Shown here: positions 1 to 5,805 of the stretch, one piece after another
How the letters are laid out: each line of letters begins with the position of its first letter
How positions within the stretch are numbered: position 1 is the first letter of the stretch
Source: CAYMLL01 sp964390645
Lineage (GTDB): Bacteria; Planctomycetota; UBA8108
Direction: 5' to 3'
Length of the DNA: 13,984 bases
Assembly: GCA_964390645.1 (NCBI GenBank)
Contig: CAYMLL010000213.1
Location: forward strand, 1-13,984
The notes under the pieces: generated by a model
Told to the model about the DNA's origin: nothing
Seen by the model: only the letters and a program-made list of their open reading frames with translations
Database searches by the model: none
Position numbers and translations under genes: made by a program

Positions 1-861
1 ACCGTGGAGTGCGCCGAAGATGCTCGCGATGGAGCGCGCCTGTTGCAGATCAGCCTTGAGCACTCCCTCCGGATCGACGTCGCCGGCCCACCGCATGACC
101 CAGTTGGCGCTGCCCCACCCGCCCAGCAGTGGAATGGTGCCGAGCGTGATGCCGATCAGCGTGATCTTGCGCAAAGGAGGCCGAAAAACCTCGGCGATCG
201 AGACCGTCGGCGCCGACTCGGCCGTCGACTCCCCACGCGTCGCACGCCACCGCGGAGACTCAGGCACGAAGAGGAGAACCAGCACTCCGAGCACACCCGG
301 AGAGGCTCCGACGAGCAGGATCCAGCGCCAGTCCGTGGGCACGATCGGGCGGTTGTCCGCGAAGAGCGCTACGAGCAAGATACCGAAATTAGCCGCGGTG
401 CCGATGATTCCCGCAACGGCCGGCCGCGACAGCCTCGACCAGGCCTCCGATACGAGAGCGACCCCGTTCGGCCACATCCCTCCGATGCCCATGCAGGCGA
501 CGAAGCGCGCGGCCAGCAGTTGCGACGGGCTCTCCACCCAGTAGGTGATTCCCGAGACGATCGAGTAGGTCAGGATGCTGATCCCCATCGCGCGAGTGCG
601 CCCGAGCCGGTCGCCGATCCAGCCGAAGACGAGTCCGCCCGCGGCCGCGCCGAGCAAGAACGCGCACACGTACGCGCTGAACCACATGTTGACCACCGGC
701 TTCTCGGCGCCGCCGGTCAGGTCGATCGCGGCAGATCCCATCGCCAGCGTCGTGATCCCCATCTGCGAGCCGGCGAAGAGCCAGCCGAGGAAGGCGGCGA
801 TGAGGACAAGCAGCCGTCCCCCCTGCGTCAGCTCCCGGGACTCCCCTGGCGTTTCGCTCAT
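1..861 (-). CDS. MFS transporter, sugar-porter-like, N-terminal part (3' end outside window)
   Basis: This is an inner-membrane major facilitator permease, probably importing a sugar or sugar derivative; the substrate is not readable. I translated 287 residues before the window edge. A short hydrophilic N-terminus is followed by TM1 (about 16-40, GWLFAGSQMGI). The family's loop 2-3 signature is present as GWIGDRLGRTR (80-90), as are the RFVACMGIGGMWP motif (119-131) after TM3 and PESPRW (200-205) ahead of the central loop. The last two match the sugar-porter branch (Sugar_tr/MFS_1). TM7 begins near 232. Roughly 400-450 residues are usual, so about a third is missing. The start ATG overlaps the stop of the upstream dehydrogenase gene as ATGA, which implies translational coupling. 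The family call is firm; a sugar substrate is inferred from the neighbours. Confidence 0.88.
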   Translation of the reverse strand, partial: MSETPGESRELTQGGRLLVLIAAFLGWLFAGSQMGITTLAMGSAAIDLTGGAEKPVVNMWFSAYVCAFLLGAAAGGLVFGWIGDRLGRTRAMGISILTYSIVSGITYWVESPSQLLAARFVACMGIGGMWPNGVALVSEAWSRLSRPAVAGIIGTAANFGILLVALFADNRPIVPTDWRWILLVGASPGVLGVLVLLFVPESPRWRATRGESTAESAPTVSIAEVFRPPLRKITLIGITLGTIPLLGGWGSANWVMRWAGDVDPEGVLKADLQQARSIASIFGALHG

Positions 862-1979
862 GCCAGCCTCTTCACGTCCACCGGACGTCCTGTCCTCGCC
901 GACTCGATCGCGGCGACGACCGTGGCGGTGATCGCCCGACCGGCCCTGGCGTCGAGACAGGTCGTGTCGTCCTCGTCGATCGCGCGGAGGAGATCGTCCG
1001 CGAGCAGGAAGTCGTTGTCGTTCGCGAGACGCACGTTGCGGAACTCCTCCGGCGGCTGACCACGGTAGTAGATGCCGACCTCGGGGCGCGCCTCACTGAT
1101 CACCATGCCGCCCTCCGAGCCGACGACGTGCAGCTTGATCTCACCGATGTCCGGGTGGCTGGCCGCACCGATGCGGCCGATGCAGATCGTCCCCATCAGG
1201 CCGCCCTCCATCTCCAGCGTCACCGTCGCGAGGTCCTCGACGCCGTTGTCGACGTTGAGCTGGTGGAAGTGAGCCGTTGTGCGCGCGAAGACCCGCTCGA
1301 CATCGGCGCCGGCGAGCATGCGGACGTACGCGAGCGGATAGCAGCCCTCGATCTGCAGCTCGCCGAGCGGCTCGAGCCCGACGCCGCCGTCAGCGCCCGT
1401 CGCGTGCGCCGCCTTGAGCGCCTCGAGCCAGTCGATCGGCGGGTCTCCAGGACCGCGCGAACCCTTCGGCGGCCCCGCGTCCTTCGCGAAGTAGAAGTCG
1501 ACGTGAAACGCGTAGGGCTCGCCGATGACCCCGTTCTCGATGGCCCAGCGCGAGTCGATCAGAGCCGGCAGGAAGTCACGGTTCCACATCAGGAACTTGA
1601 CACCCGCGCGCTCGACAGCGTCGACGACACGGTCGCACTCCTCGAGTCGGTTCGACATCGGCTTGTCCTGCACGACATGCAGGCCGGCGCTCGCCGCACG
1701 CACGCTCAGATCGCAGTGCCGCTCGGCTTCCGAGCTGACCACCGCAATCTGCGCACCCAGCTCACTCAGCGCACGCTCCACGTCCCGCACGTACGGCACG
1801 CCGTGCTCACGGGCGAACTTCTCGTTGCGCTCGTGGACCCAGTCCGGCCGGTCGGCGTCGTCCGCGACCACGACGAGCTCGAGGCGCGGGTGGCTCATCA
1901 GGCCGAGTGGAACGTAGGAGTGCTTGACGACGCCCAGCGCCGCAACACGAAAGACGGCGCCCGGATCAGACCCGCTCAT
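858..1979 (-). CDS. Gfo/Idh/MocA family oxidoreductase (DKP variant)
   Basis: This is a probable cytoplasmic NAD(P)-dependent sugar or polyol dehydrogenase of 373 residues, a normal length. The N-terminal Rossmann domain (about 9-130) starts RVAALGVVKHSYVP, which does not show the classic GxGxxG loop. The catalytic-lysine motif is HVVQDKPMS with K106, so Asp replaces the usual Glu of EKP. The C-terminal alpha/beta domain (about 135-370) includes GCYPLAYVRML (212-222), the counterpart of the family's GxYPL segment, and ends ESARTGRPVDV, a typical family ending. The start is supported by GGAGG on the minus strand at 1993-1989, nine bases before the ATG. It sits between a divergent paralogue and an MFS permease and overlaps the permease by four bases. 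Family assignment is secure. The substrate is unknown, and the altered nucleotide-binding loop leaves cofactor preference open. Confidence 0.88.
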   Translation of the reverse strand: MSGSDPGAVFRVAALGVVKHSYVPLGLMSHPRLELVVVADDADRPDWVHERNEKFAREHGVPYVRDVERALSELGAQIAVVSSEAERHCDLSVRAASAGLHVVQDKPMSNRLEECDRVVDAVERAGVKFLMWNRDFLPALIDSRWAIENGVIGEPYAFHVDFYFAKDAGPPKGSRGPGDPPIDWLEALKAAHATGADGGVGLEPLGELQIEGCYPLAYVRMLAGADVERVFARTTAHFHQLNVDNGVEDLATVTLEMEGGLMGTICIGRIGAASHPDIGEIKLHVVGSEGGMVISEARPEVGIYYRGQPPEEFRNVRLANDNDFLLADDLLRAIDEDDTTCLDARAGRAITATVVAAIESARTGRPVDVKRLA

Positions 1980-2085
1980 AGCCGGCTCCCTCCCGCCGCA
2001 ACGAGTGGCCCGAGGCGATCCCGTCGAGGACGACCTTCGTCACGCTCATCGCCGCCGTCACCCACTCGCCCGCGGACGTCGGCCG
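1966..2085 (-). pseudogene. Out-of-frame C-terminal tail of the 2834 Gfo/Idh-like gene
   Basis: Read on the minus strand from 2085, this stretch gives 39 residues ending in TGA at 1968-1966. They include AGEWVTAAMSVTKVVLDG and IASGHSLRREG. This is the amphipathic helix plus short tail that usually closes a Gfo/Idh/MocA domain. It lacks its own start and ribosome site and is in the frame reached by adding one base, or removing two, near 2085-2115. Restoring the frame would give a protein of about 289 residues whose stop overlaps the next gene's ATG (1979) by 14 bases, matching the tight packing of the rest of the operon. Confidence 0.6.
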
Positions 2086-2834
2086 CCGCGCGTCCCGGCC
2101 CGATCCTGATCGAGGAGCAAGGCCACCGGAGCGCCCTCCCCGACGACGAGATGAGCATCACGGTGTTCGTCGGCGTAAGCGGCCCCGGTCGACCCGATCG
2201 CCGTCAAGGAACAATAGCCCTGCATGTCGGGCTGAACGAGTGTCACGTCGACGAGGGCCATACCGCCGTCGCGAAACCCGAAGTGGACGCTGATCGAGTC
2301 CGTTCCACCATGAGCACGCCGCAGCGAGTAGACGGCCTCCGGGTCGCTACCGAAGAGGCGGCAGGCGACGGCGATCTGCTCGATCAGCTCACCGGGCGGA
2401 GCGTCGGCCCTGACCGCGTCCTCCATCGGATGCCAGCAGTGAATCCGCAACGCGCCGAGCGAGCCAAGCTTCCCCGAGGCGAGACTTTGCCGGACGACGT
2501 GCACCGCAGGCGAGTACAGCCTCCGGGATCCGAACATCAACGTGACCCCCGCACCGCTGCAGACCTCGACGAGCTCGGCGACCTCCTCGACGGGGTCCGC
2601 GAAAGCCAGGGAAACGAGCACGTGCTTGCCGGCTCGAGCCGCGCGACCGGCGAGAGCCATCCTCGCCTCGCAGCCCGGGCCGACGACGATAGCATCGACC
2701 TCCCCGACGGCCCCTTCGAGCGACTGCTCGATCGATCCGGGATCGATCTCCTCGACGATGGTCGCCGCCTCGCCGATCCGTTCGACGGCCGACACGTACG
2801 CGTCGTCACAACCGAGAAGAGCAAGGCGAGTCAT
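2058..2834 (-). CDS. Divergent Gfo/Idh/MocA-like protein, catalytic lysine absent, 3' end frameshifted
   Basis: As it stands this encodes 258 residues, short for the family. The fold is recognisable: a Rossmann-like start MTRLALLGCDDAYVSAV, a central GKHVLVSLAFADPVEEV segment (69-85), and a C-terminal domain with IHCWHPMEDAV (131-141) and GYCSLTAIGSTGAAYADE (206-223). Where relatives read GKHVxxEKP, this protein reads GKHVLVSLAF, so the catalytic Lys is missing, and the GxGxxG loop is also absent. The last dozen residues turn arginine-rich (TRGGRRPRASG), which signals a lost frame. A believable family C-terminus continues in another frame to 1966. The start has GAGG eight bases upstream of the ATG, and a TACAAT hexamer lies further up. 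It is the first gene of the leftward operon. It may be a non-catalytic partner, a decaying gene or an assembly error. The family call is moderately sure; function is not assigned. Confidence 0.75.
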   Translation of the reverse strand: MTRLALLGCDDAYVSAVERIGEAATIVEEIDPGSIEQSLEGAVGEVDAIVVGPGCEARMALAGRAARAGKHVLVSLAFADPVEEVAELVEVCSGAGVTLMFGSRRLYSPAVHVVRQSLASGKLGSLGALRIHCWHPMEDAVRADAPPGELIEQIAVACRLFGSDPEAVYSLRRAHGGTDSISVHFGFRDGGMALVDVTLVQPDMQGYCSLTAIGSTGAAYADEHRDAHLVVGEGAPVALLLDQDRAGTRGGRRPRASG

Positions 2835-2865
2835 GGAGAATCCCTCGACCGAACCGCTGCGCCGG

Positions 2866-2871
2866 ATTGTA
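2866..2871 (-). promoter_or_regulatory. Candidate -10 box for the leftward Gfo/Idh-MFS operon
   Basis: On the minus strand this reads TACAAT (five of six to TATAAT), 32 bases upstream of the ATG at 2834. No convincing -35 lies at the right distance, so the call is weak. Confidence 0.35.
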
Positions 2872-2915
2872 CCGAGACCGGTGACGGAAAAGAAGGAGCA
2901 CCGATTCCAACCGGT

Positions 2916-2944
2916 TTGACGAGGATGCGAATTCGCACTAAGGT
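2916..2944 (+). promoter_or_regulatory. Sigma70-like promoter for the 2984 dehydrogenase
   Basis: TTGACG at 2916-2921 (five of six to TTGACA) and TAAGGT at 2939-2944 (three of six to TATAAT) are separated by exactly 17 bp. Transcription would start near 2951, leaving a leader of about 33 nt that contains the AGGAGG ribosome site. The weak -10 suggests a promoter helped or controlled by a regulator. Confidence 0.5.
2926..2937. promoter_or_regulatory. 12-bp perfect palindrome, candidate operator
   Basis: TGCGAATTCGCA is a perfect inverted repeat lying wholly inside the 17-bp spacer between the -35 and -10 boxes of the 2984 promoter. A dimeric repressor bound there would exclude RNA polymerase. 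A smaller palindrome, AACCGGTT, sits at 2909-2916. The regulator is not encoded in the window. Confidence 0.45.
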
Positions 2945-2983
2945 GTCGGGCGACCGCGAGTCCGGAGAGCAGGAGGATCGGCG

Positions 2984-4117
2984 ATGAAGTTCGGAGTCGG
3001 CGTCATCGGGGCGACGGGTTACATCGGCACACCGTACCGCGCGGAGATCCGCGATTCGCCGGACGACGCGACGATCGTGTCGCTGTGCGCCCGCCGTCGA
3101 GACCGTCTGGAGGCCGCCGCTCAGGACGATGGAGGCGCGCTCATCACGGAGGACTGGCGCGAGATCGTCGATCATCCCGAGGTCGACCTCGTCCTCATCC
3201 TGACGCCCGACGCGCTCCATCACGAGCCGGCGCTGGCCTGCGCGGCCGCCGGCAAGCACGTCGTCTGCGAGAAGCCGGTCGGCATGAACGCGCGCGAGGC
3301 CCGCGAGATACGGGACGCATTCGTCGACGCGTCGCTGTGTCACTTCGTGCCCTTCTGGACGCGCTACGGAGACATCTTCCGACGCGCCCGGGAGATCGTC
3401 GACACCGGGATCCTCGGGACGATCCGGGCCGTCGTCTACCGCTGGCAGAACCCTCGTCCGCGGGCGATGCCGTTCACATGGCGCGACGACGCGTCGCTCT
3501 CCGCGGCTGGCAGCATCGCCGATGTCGGCTCGCACGCCTACGACACGATGCGCTGGTTTCTCGGCAAGGAGGCGATTCGAGTGCTGACTCACGCGAGCGT
3601 CATCGCCGACGCGAAGCCGGACCTCGGTTTGCTCGACCTGGAAGAGGCGATCGCCTGGGCCGAGACGCACGATGCCGCCGAGGGCCAGAAGCGGCGCCCG
3701 GGAAGCGCGTACGACTTCGCCGACATCGCGATCGAGTTCGAGGACGGCGTCGTCGGCTCGCTGGTCCTGTCACACGCGCCTGTCTTTCGCAAGGGTCTGG
3801 CGCCGGAGCTCGAGCTCCATGGCGAGGACGCCTCGCTCGGAATCGACCGCTTCGGCGGCGCGATCACGCTCGTACGCACCGGCGGCAACGTCGAGACGCT
3901 CGACACGGTGCCCGACGTCGGCTTCGGGAATCGATTCGCCAGGCACGTCTTCCCCGCGCTGCGCGAGCAGCTCGCCGGCGCTCCGAGGGCGGGGTCGCCG
4001 CATCCGAACCTGCACGACGGCTGGCGTGTGCAGATCTTCACCGACGCCGCGGCGCTGTCTGCCGAGCGAGGCGGCTGGGTCGAGCTCGAGGAGATCGAGC
4101 GGCAGAGCGGCCGTTAG
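2984..4117 (+). CDS. Gfo/Idh/MocA family oxidoreductase (intact EKP type)
   Basis: This is a cytoplasmic NAD(P)-dependent dehydrogenase of 377 residues acting on a sugar, inositol-like polyol or related compound. The Rossmann domain opens VGVIGATGYIG (5-15), and the cofactor/catalytic motif is HVVCEKPVG with K97. The C-terminal domain carries ADVGSHAYDTMRWF (179-192), whose D180, H184 and D187 match the family's DxGxHxxD active-site region. The start is well fixed: AGGAGG at 2971-2976, seven bases before ATG, below a sigma70-like promoter at 2916-2944. It diverges from the leftward Gfo/Idh/MFS operon, so the two units probably share control. Its stop TAG overlaps the stop of the convergent protease gene at 4114-4117. 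The family is secure; the exact substrate is not. Among the three paralogues here it is the one with all expected catalytic residues. Confidence 0.92.
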   Translation: MKFGVGVIGATGYIGTPYRAEIRDSPDDATIVSLCARRRDRLEAAAQDDGGALITEDWREIVDHPEVDLVLILTPDALHHEPALACAAAGKHVVCEKPVGMNAREAREIRDAFVDASLCHFVPFWTRYGDIFRRAREIVDTGILGTIRAVVYRWQNPRPRAMPFTWRDDASLSAAGSIADVGSHAYDTMRWFLGKEAIRVLTHASVIADAKPDLGLLDLEEAIAWAETHDAAEGQKRRPGSAYDFADIAIEFEDGVVGSLVLSHAPVFRKGLAPELELHGEDASLGIDRFGGAITLVRTGGNVETLDTVPDVGFGNRFARHVFPALREQLAGAPRAGSPHPNLHDGWRVQIFTDAAALSAERGGWVELEEIERQSGR

Positions 4118-5535
4118 CCCTTCTTCTTCTCGGGCCGGAAGAAAGCCTGCGGTGGAATCTCCCGCTTCGAGAAGCCCGGTCCCTCCCATGACACGACCAG
4201 CGACTCATCGCCGCCCGCCTCGAACATGCGCACGTCGAAGGGGTGGAGCCCCGCCTTCAGACGCATCAGACCCGCGGCCTCGCTGTGCGCGTGTAGCCCG
4301 TCGTTGTCGGCGAGCCTGCGTCCTCCGATCCACAGGCGACTGCCGTCATCGGAGCCGGAGTAGAACGTGTATACGCCGTCCTTCGGCACCTTCACGAAGC
4401 CGCTGATACGCACCGCGAAGTGATCGGTTCCCGCGCGGCCCGGCGGGACCATCGGCTTCGGGACGCTTCCGCTCTCGACGGCCTTGACGGTGCCGAGATC
4501 GGGAAGACGCGACCAGGAGCCCTCGTAGACCTCGTAGGCCAATCCCTGCGTGAATCCTCTGTCCGCGACCGGCTCGGCAAGAGCGACCGAGCCGAGCTTC
4601 GCGGTCAGTGTCGACGTCTTCTTCTCCCGACGGACCTCGATCGTCAGCGACTCGCCGGCCTCCCGACCGATCAGCGCCAGATGAAAGTCGACGGCGCTGC
4701 GGACAGCGACGTCTCCGACACGCCGGATCACATCACCCTTGCGAACACCGGCCGCCTCCGCGGGAGAGCCTCCGGTCACCGCGCTGACGATCGCCTCTCG
4801 GGCGAGCGCATCGGTCTCGAGCCCGAGCAGGAAGCCGAAGCGCTCCTGCGCAGCGATCACCCCCGGCAACTTGCGGCGCACACGATCGATGGGAATCGCG
4901 AAGCCGATACCGTTCGCGCCGTTCTGCTTCGAGTTGATGACACCGATCTGCCGGCCCAGCGCGTTGATCAGCGGCCCGCCAGAGTTGCCGCCGTTGATCG
5001 CCGCGTCCGTCTGGATTCCGCCGGCCTGGAATCCGCCCGGCGTCGCCCCGACGCGGCCGAGGCCGCTGACGATCCCCGTCGTCACCGTGTGCGCCAGCCC
5101 ACCGGGATTGCCGATGACGACGACTGGCTCGCCGAGCAGCAGATCGTGGCTGCGACCGAGGGGCAAGGCCGGCAGAGGCTTCGGCGAGCGCACTCTCAGC
5201 ACAGCGAGGTCCTCGGGCGAGTAGCCCGCGACGACCTCGAAGGGCAACACGCGCCCGTCGTGAAACACGACCTCGCCCTGAACGCTCTCCCGGACGACGT
5301 GCTGGTTCGTCAGAATCCAGCCCGAGGAGTGGATGATCGAGCCCGAGCCGATCTCCAGAACCAGCGGCCCCTGCGGACTCACCGCGCGGATCGATCGCAG
5401 GGAGACGACTGCCGGACCGCAGCTCCGTACGAGCTCGACGATGGGGGTGACGCGAGGGGACTCCCCGTCCCCGGCAGCAGGCGCCGGAGCGAGAAGCGCG
5501 AGGAGCGGCAGCAATACGCGAGAGCGTGACAGCAT
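4114..5535 (-). CDS. Secreted HtrA/DegP-type serine protease with PDZ and C-terminal PA14 domain
   Basis: This is an exported protease of 473 residues. The signal peptide (1-22) has a basic start and a leucine/alanine core. The trypsin-like domain (about 30-225) holds a complete triad: H79 in TNQHV, D109 in PEDLAV and S185 in GGNSGGPL. A single PDZ domain (about 236-315) contains GSPAEAAGVRKGDVI (256-270). The C-terminus (about 328-467) is a PA14-like sandwich, with GVYTFYSGSDDGSRLWIGG (387-405) and DNDGLHAH (410-417). Classic HtrA proteins have one or two PDZ domains and no PA14, so a likely carbohydrate-binding module appears to target this protease. The ATG is chosen for the signal peptide right after it; the ribosome site is weak. 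The tail ends in EKKKG, and the gene meets the neighbouring dehydrogenase tail to tail. Domain calls are firm; the glycan target is inferred. Confidence 0.92.
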   Translation of the reverse strand: MLSRSRVLLPLLALLAPAPAAGDGESPRVTPIVELVRSCGPAVVSLRSIRAVSPQGPLVLEIGSGSIIHSSGWILTNQHVVRESVQGEVVFHDGRVLPFEVVAGYSPEDLAVLRVRSPKPLPALPLGRSHDLLLGEPVVVIGNPGGLAHTVTTGIVSGLGRVGATPGGFQAGGIQTDAAINGGNSGGPLINALGRQIGVINSKQNGANGIGFAIPIDRVRRKLPGVIAAQERFGFLLGLETDALAREAIVSAVTGGSPAEAAGVRKGDVIRRVGDVAVRSAVDFHLALIGREAGESLTIEVRREKKTSTLTAKLGSVALAEPVADRGFTQGLAYEVYEGSWSRLPDLGTVKAVESGSVPKPMVPPGRAGTDHFAVRISGFVKVPKDGVYTFYSGSDDGSRLWIGGRRLADNDGLHAHSEAAGLMRLKAGLHPFDVRMFEAGGDESLVVSWEGPGFSKREIPPQAFFRPEKKKG

Positions 5536-5570
5536 CGGAGCCCGACGGTTACCAGGGGAACCCGCCGTCG

Positions 5571-5576
5571 AGTATA
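5571..5576 (-). promoter_or_regulatory. Candidate -10 box for the HtrA-PA14 gene
   Basis: The minus strand reads TATACT (five of six), 36 bases upstream of the ATG at 5535. TTCCTG at 5599-5594 would be the -35 at 17-bp spacing and is poor. That hexamer falls inside the repeat-like arm at 5586-5601. Confidence 0.35.
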
Positions 5577-5585
5577 GAGGGTGGA

Positions 5586-5601
5586 GACGGGGTCAGGAAC
5601 C
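5586..5601. repeat. Possible dispersed-repeat arm (GACGGGGTCAGGAACC)
   Basis: GACGGGGTCAGGAACC, flanked by GGA on the left and TTTTCC on the right, resembles from memory one arm of short palindromic elements scattered between genes in many bacterial genomes, some linked to REP-associated tyrosine transposases. Only one arm is present; I did not find the matching GGTTCCTGACCCC in this window. The family link is recollection, not a search result. Confidence 0.3.
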
Positions 5602-5659
5602 TTTTCCGCCGCGGGCCGTCTCTCGCCCGGACGAAGACGTCTCACACGTCGTGAGCCGA

Positions 5660-5683
5660 GGCCTCGGCCGACCCGCCGAGGCC
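5660..5683 (-). terminator. GC hairpin downstream of the CotH gene, possible terminator
   Basis: GGCCTCGGC (5660-5668) and GCCGAGGCC (5675-5683) form a nine-pair stem with a six-base loop. The left arm is also part of a 14-bp perfect palindrome, GCCGAGGCCTCGGC (5655-5668). It lies about 120 bases past the CotH stop. No T-run follows on either strand, so intrinsic termination is doubtful. Confidence 0.3.
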
Positions 5684-5805
5684 GGCTCCGGGACAGCCGG
5701 CTGCCGTCAACCTCGGCCCAGGACACCACCACCAGGACGGTCCGAGGGCGAGACGCGGTGTCCACCCGGACGCTCCCGGTCACGTCTGACACGAGGGAGC
5801 GAGGA

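Larger units (their letters stand above)
5536..5805. other. Non-coding gap between the HtrA-PA14 and CotH genes
   Basis: This 270-bp stretch follows the CotH gene's stop and precedes the protease start. Open frames across it are arginine-rich and have no recognisable content, so I see no gene. It holds a repeat-like arm, a -10-like hexamer and a GC-rich hairpin, each listed separately. Confidence 0.6.

Noticed and set aside
1128..2987. Long plus-strand open frame of 619 codons across the Gfo/Idh genes
   Set aside because: Arginine/aspartate-rich, no recognisable domain, and antisense to two genes with clear family homology; typical of open antisense frames in GC-rich DNA.
5660..5683. Calling the GC hairpin a confident intrinsic terminator
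   Set aside because: The stem is strong but neither strand has a following T-run, so it is kept only as a low-confidence feature.
5379..5792. Minus-strand open frame covering the 5536-5805 gap
   Set aside because: Arginine-rich translation, overlaps the protease N-terminus in another frame and has no recognisable domain.
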